In this document: piece after piece, positions 20,341-24,086 of the stretch
Layout: each line of letters begins with the position of its first letter
How positions within the stretch are numbered: the first letter of the stretch is position 1
Source: Hypsibius dujardini
Lineage: Eukaryota > Tardigrada > Eutardigrada > Parachela > Hypsibiidae
Reading direction: 5' to 3'
NCBI GenBank assembly: GCA_001579985.1
Contig: LRSR01009249.1
Span: 1 to 24,086 of the forward strand
Length of the DNA: 24,086 nucleotides
The notes under the pieces: model-generated
What the model was told of the DNA's origin: nothing
Seen by the model: the letters and a program-made list of their open reading frames with translations, nothing else
Databases searched by the model: none
Translations under genes and position numbers: made by a program

Positions 20341-21890
20341 TTAAACAGTGTACGCTGGTGGAGCTACCTTCACCTCCTCAGCCTCGTATGAAGGTGGTGG
20401 TGATTTCTGAAAAGGAAAGTTAGTTTGAAAGTTAAGTGCTTTATGGGATGGAGGAACTGACCTTGACGACACCGCCGTCATTGTCGAAGATGTAGAGGGT
20501 CTCATTCCCACTGCCGGATCCACTGGCACCATCCAGGAAAATGACCTTGGGCTGGCACTCTTCTTGCAATTTGCGAATCTTCTGTTCTCGCAGGTAGCGG
20601 ATAGTCAGCCACACCACTTGCACAAAGTACGCCTACAGTGCATAGAGTAAACAAATAAAGACTTGCCTCATCCTCCAGACAGTCGTACATGTATAATCTA
20701 CCTTGATAAAGACGACACCAAGAATAGCAAGCGCCACGGACATGATCAAATATTGATTGTCCATCTGTTCAACCTCCTCGCGATATGGAAAGTCATCCTG
20801 CAGACGAAGAAGAATGTGATTATTAAGTGCCATTTAAAGCTGCAATCAAAAGGACTTACCCCGGCTAGCAAGAACTGCTTGATATTCGGGCCCAAACAAA
20901 TCACTCCGGCGACAGTCAACGAACTCACAAACAAGTCTCCCAACTGATACCCCAGGAAAGGAAAAATGTAAGCCGGCTTGCCCTGCAATCAAATGATAAC
21001 TAGCATCAATTCCTGTTTCAATCAGCAGCACGAAACAACGTGCGCGCCCGAGTGAAGAAGGCGACCGAATTATCGATCCGCAAATAACACGGAATGGATC
21101 GTATCAACTGCCGCGACCTTGAACTCTTTTATCGTTTTCCCAACTCGAACAAGGAAAAGAGAAAGAAAAGGCGTATACCTTGACGATGCCGACAATCATA
21201 AGGGTTGAGATGGCGACAATGAGGCAGCCGATGATGAAAGCTGCGTTCAAGTCGTGATGGTTCAGCTGAGGCTGACTAGAAAGGCCACTATACGTGTACA
21301 CATACGAAGTCCATCCCATCCCTCCTTTCTGACCGATAATTCCTCCATCAGTGTCCTCGTCCGAGAATGAACTCGTTCGGGATGGCGCGTTGTTTTGCAT
21401 GGAAACGGGTAGGGCGAGAGGCTGATCATCCTGGGAGTCGGTGAGAAGAGTGCTGTTGCTGTTGGTCTTCTCCGTGTCGCTGTCGTTGATTATGGGAGCG
21501 ACATCACCTTTGCCGCGACGAATGATGATAGTTAAGGAGTGGACGGTGCTGTTGATCTCGTCAATGTTGGAGCTCATGTAGGCCAGTAGGGAAATGGCGA
21601 AGAGGTGGACCATCTACAAAAACAGAACCATGTATACATATTAGTAGACAGACTGGGTCAATCAATCAATCAATCAATGCAAAAGGTAATATTAGCTTAT
21701 ATTCATCGCGCAGTTCACACCCCAATCCATCAACATATAACCTAAAGAGTTAATATGCTGCAATAAGGAATAACTGGGCTTAACGAACCAGATGCCACGT
21801 TCCCAATGCCAATGCCCCGCTCCGAACATGGAAACAGCAGAAACAACGGTACAGCTTCTTCTTTTTGTGCATATTTACACGTCCCCTCAT
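20341..21890 (-). CDS. LAPTM4: LAPTM4-like lysosomal four-transmembrane protein (6 exons, 330 aa)
   Basis: Endolysosomal membrane protein of the LAPTM/Mtp family, which helps sort cargo and lipids and recruits Nedd4-type ubiquitin ligases. Exons on the minus strand: 21890-21789, 21613-21179, 20982-20860, 20797-20702, 20632-20462 and 20406-20341. All introns are phase 0. Landmarks: N-terminal CFCCFHVRSG leading into TM1 (about 25-47), as in human CCHVRTG; TM2 (about 158-178); PFLGYQLGDLF in TM3; DDFPYREEV, the counterpart of human NFPYRDDV, before TM4 (about 235-262); and a cytosolic tail with PPSY (313-316) and PPAY (325-328). The loop between TM1 and TM2 is about 110 residues with sequons at N55, N77 and N87, so the protein is about 100 residues longer than the usual 230. 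The donor of exon 1 is GTTCGT, a weak but acceptable GT site. A second in-frame ATG at 21872 would give 324 aa; an in-frame TAG further upstream limits the extension. Confidence 0.9.
21658..21677 (+). repeat. TCAA microsatellite in intron 1 of the LAPTM4-like gene
   Basis: Five perfect TCAA units within the 175-bp first intron (21614-21788) of the minus-strand LAPTM4-like gene. This is a simple repeat. Confidence 0.9.
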
Positions 21891-22369
21891 CCTGCTTCCT
21901 TTGGAGAGCGAAATGGTCCAAAATACCTACGGATAGAGAGGACAGAATGGTCTACAAATGCACATTTAAATATTGAGTAATCTTCATTCCCTCCTCCTCA
22001 TTGTTCCTTCTTGATGTGATGAAGAAGAAAAGACGACGCCAACCGAAGCCTCACCTTCGCTCACTCTTTCCCAATAGAGATCCGTAAAAAGATACTGCTC
22101 TTCACTATTCAATACTACACAATTCTAAAGGTTACAAATGAATAGGTCGCGTACGAGTACGATAAATGGTTAAACCTCAGGGAAAAATGTGTTATTTGTT
22201 GCAATGGGAAACACATTTGTTTTGAATCATCCGTGTGGTGTGACTAATTCAGCCAGTAAAAGTCAAAGAGAACAGAGAAAGAGTCCGACCATAGTGCTAT
22301 CGAATAGACACACTCACCTCGCAAGTGGAAAAAATCTTTAATCAAGCCACCCCGAAATCGGATCACTTG
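21891..22369. other. 5' flank of the LAPTM4-like gene
   Basis: Presumed promoter and 5' UTR of the minus-strand LAPTM4-like gene. I see no clear TATA box or initiator and no other coding sequence. The MITE-like element ends about 480 bp upstream of the start codon. Confidence 0.5.
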
Positions 22370-22892
22370 GGGGCCTTTCACATATTACGTAATCAAGGGA
22401 GGGGGATAGGTGGTACCCGAAAAGCTTACGTTTGATTAGGATTTCTTGGGTGGTACGACCTATGATTACGTAGTGATTACGAATAGGGGGGTGGTCACGA
22501 AACCCGAATATTTCTTCGAAATTCCTTTAAATTTCGCTCTTCATCAAGTACCTCGGGCAAGGGACAAATATTATTCGCCTGGTATTAGTCACGCCCAATC
22601 GTTTAAATGAGGGGTTCTGTCATGGCGCTTAAATTACCAGTTGCCTCCATATCGACATCCGCTGTTCCGCACGAATTCGTTTGAGCAGGGTTCTCTGGGT
22701 TCGTCGCAAGCATCTGTCATGGCATCGCTGTCCGACGGGATTTTTTTGTATATGGGGGGGTGGGTCGACCATTGATTACGTTGTGATTACGATCCAGGGG
22801 GTGGGTAGAGGCTGTGATTACATCACATTACGAGGGTAGGTGGGTGGGTAAGAAATGTAGATTTTTTGATTACGTAATATGTGAAAGGTCCC
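22370..22892. mobile_element. 523-bp MITE-like nonautonomous DNA transposon
   Basis: The left end (22370-22396) and the reverse complement of the right end (22866-22892) match over 27 bp with one mismatch, beginning GGGRCCTTTCACATATTACG. A TTG triplet flanks both sides (22367-22369 and 22893-22895), consistent with a 3-bp target duplication. The interior has no transposase, so this is a nonautonomous element. G-rich runs and repeated TGATTACG motifs fill the subterminal regions. A 3-bp duplication suggests the PIF/Harbinger-like group, but the ends alone do not settle the superfamily. Confidence 0.85.
22447..22802 (+). repeat. Direct subterminal repeat pair inside the MITE
   Basis: About 45 bp at 22447-22492 and 22757-22802 align in the same orientation. 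Both share ATGATTACGT or TTGATTACGT, then GTGATTACGA, then a G-run ending in GTGG. Direct repeats inside the inverted termini may be transposase binding sites or may reflect internal duplication. Confidence 0.7.
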
Positions 22893-24086
22893 TTGTCTCG
22901 TAACAGTATCTCGGGCACTGCCCACAGAGTATGCAGTTTGCCGACAGACGGCGCGCGAGATAGGGTTTCAAGACAGGAAGAACATTTTGGCTGATCCGCT
23001 TAGAAAGTTTAGAAGTCGATTTTTGTCGCGCATGCCACCATTCGAGTAACTAAACTTTTCCCCCGTTAAAAGGCCATTCGCGTACGCAAGCAGAAGGGAT
23101 TTGTACTTCATGATAGGAAACAGAGACACGAGAAAAAGAAATCTATGATGGAATTGCAAAAATATTCTGTTTTACGAGCCCGTATTTTCCAAAAATAACT
23201 CAGAATTCAAGGAGAGCATTGCTTACGGTTACCTTACGTTAACGCTACGCCGACTGCTTCAGTCTGTCCTCCGTAGAGCAAGCGTATACTTTTCTTACGC
23301 TACTGTTACACTACTCTTACGCCGAAATGCTTCAACCTCTCTAATTTACGTGTGAAATTCCACGGAACAAGAAATGGTAGAAAACAGCGTCATTTTCCTA
23401 CGTTAATTGTTTGTCATTTTTCGCGATTTTTGCAGATGATTGGACGTTCGCTGTCGTCAAAACGCGATGCCACTTTTTTCAATCTCTGACAGATGCACAT
23501 GAAATGCAGTTAAATATGCAACATTTAAAAGATGTCGGTGATGAGAGGCATGCTGAACTCCGGTTGGAGGGCGGTGCAATTTCGTCGGCGTCACCTCCTA
23601 CAGCATCATCTCCCATCTATTTCTCCATCGATATGTGACCTATCATTCATAATCGGCGTCTCCTATCATCTTCCAGTCTATATATTTTTATGTATTTATC
23701 TTTCCATTGGATGTCCACTGTTTCGATGCTTTTAGTTATTTCCATGTGCAGTGTTACTTAACTTTATTTCACTTATTCCCTCCTTTTTTTTGGTCAATTT
23801 GAATTGGTTCCACAAGTCGTGTAGGTAGATGATGTCGCTCATCGGGCTAGCAGTTATTGCAGTAAATACACATACCTTCGTACCATAAAGCCAGACATTC
23901 CGTGTATTGAAAGCTTTGGTTTGCTTTTGGGAAAGAAGCCTAGTTAAAAAATTGTATGCCAAAGTAATTTCTTCCAGTCTCGCAATATACATTTTACTTT
24001 TACTCTAATAACGTTCAAATTTACTCAAACTTACGTCAGCTTCGGCAACAACTCTGCAAGTCGGCAGCTCACGATCCGAGCCGTCA
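22893..24086. other. Intergenic DNA to the window edge
   Basis: A loosely repeated motif rich in TTACG/CTACGCC is seen at about 23232-23340. On the minus strand, 23992-23732 holds an 86-codon frame beginning MYIARLEEITLAYNF. It has a good GTATGT donor-like site after WLYGTK but no recognisable family, so it may or may not be a first exon of a gene. A plus-strand frame (23411-23638) follows a good TTTTTGCAG-like acceptor, again without a recognisable product. Confidence 0.35.

Noticed and set aside
1-24086. CRISPR arrays, rRNA or bacterial-type mobile elements
   Set aside because: No regularly spaced repeats, rRNA signatures or insertion sequences were seen, and the window is clearly eukaryotic.

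Overview
This is a stretch of nuclear DNA from an invertebrate animal. Coding sequence is split into many exons by GT-AG introns, noncoding DNA is abundant, and short repeats and transposon remnants are scattered through it. Nothing looks bacterial: there are no operons and no ribosome binding sites. The proteins (an amine GPCR of the octopamine/tyramine type, a CaMKK and a LAPTM4-like protein) are animal families. The GPCR type suggests a protostome, but the phylum cannot be fixed from the sequence alone.

Layout. (1) 911-9045, plus strand: a complete seven-exon biogenic amine receptor of 591 aa. All splice junctions keep frame. A 5.5 kb intron interrupts the DR(F) motif codon. (2) 9046-14962: mostly noncoding DNA with a decayed retrotransposon reverse-transcriptase tail on the minus strand (9819-10178), several tandem or inverted repeats, and a doubtful set of three small exons ending just before the next gene. 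(3) About 15176 (or 14963) to 19892, plus strand: a twelve-exon calcium/calmodulin-dependent protein kinase kinase (CaMKK) with a very long low-complexity N-terminus. (4) 20341-21890, minus strand: a six-exon LAPTM4-like four-pass endolysosomal membrane protein with two C-terminal PY motifs. It is tail-to-tail with the kinase gene. (5) 21891-24086: intergenic, with an intact-looking 523-bp MITE-like element (27-bp terminal inverted repeats, 3-bp target duplication).

The three genes do not form a pathway or a cluster. The receptor would act at the neuronal or muscle surface, the kinase in cytosolic calcium signalling and the LAPTM protein in lysosomal and endosomal membranes. The most reliable results are the three exon-resolved gene models, in which every junction was checked for phase. 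The most unusual points are: the kinase's missing Arg-Pro insert together with a new Ser-rich insert; the LAPTM4 protein's enlarged first luminal loop; the MITE with its internal direct repeats; and a TACAGTA heptamer that recurs far more than expected in noncoding DNA. I did not find a clearly novel biological system.
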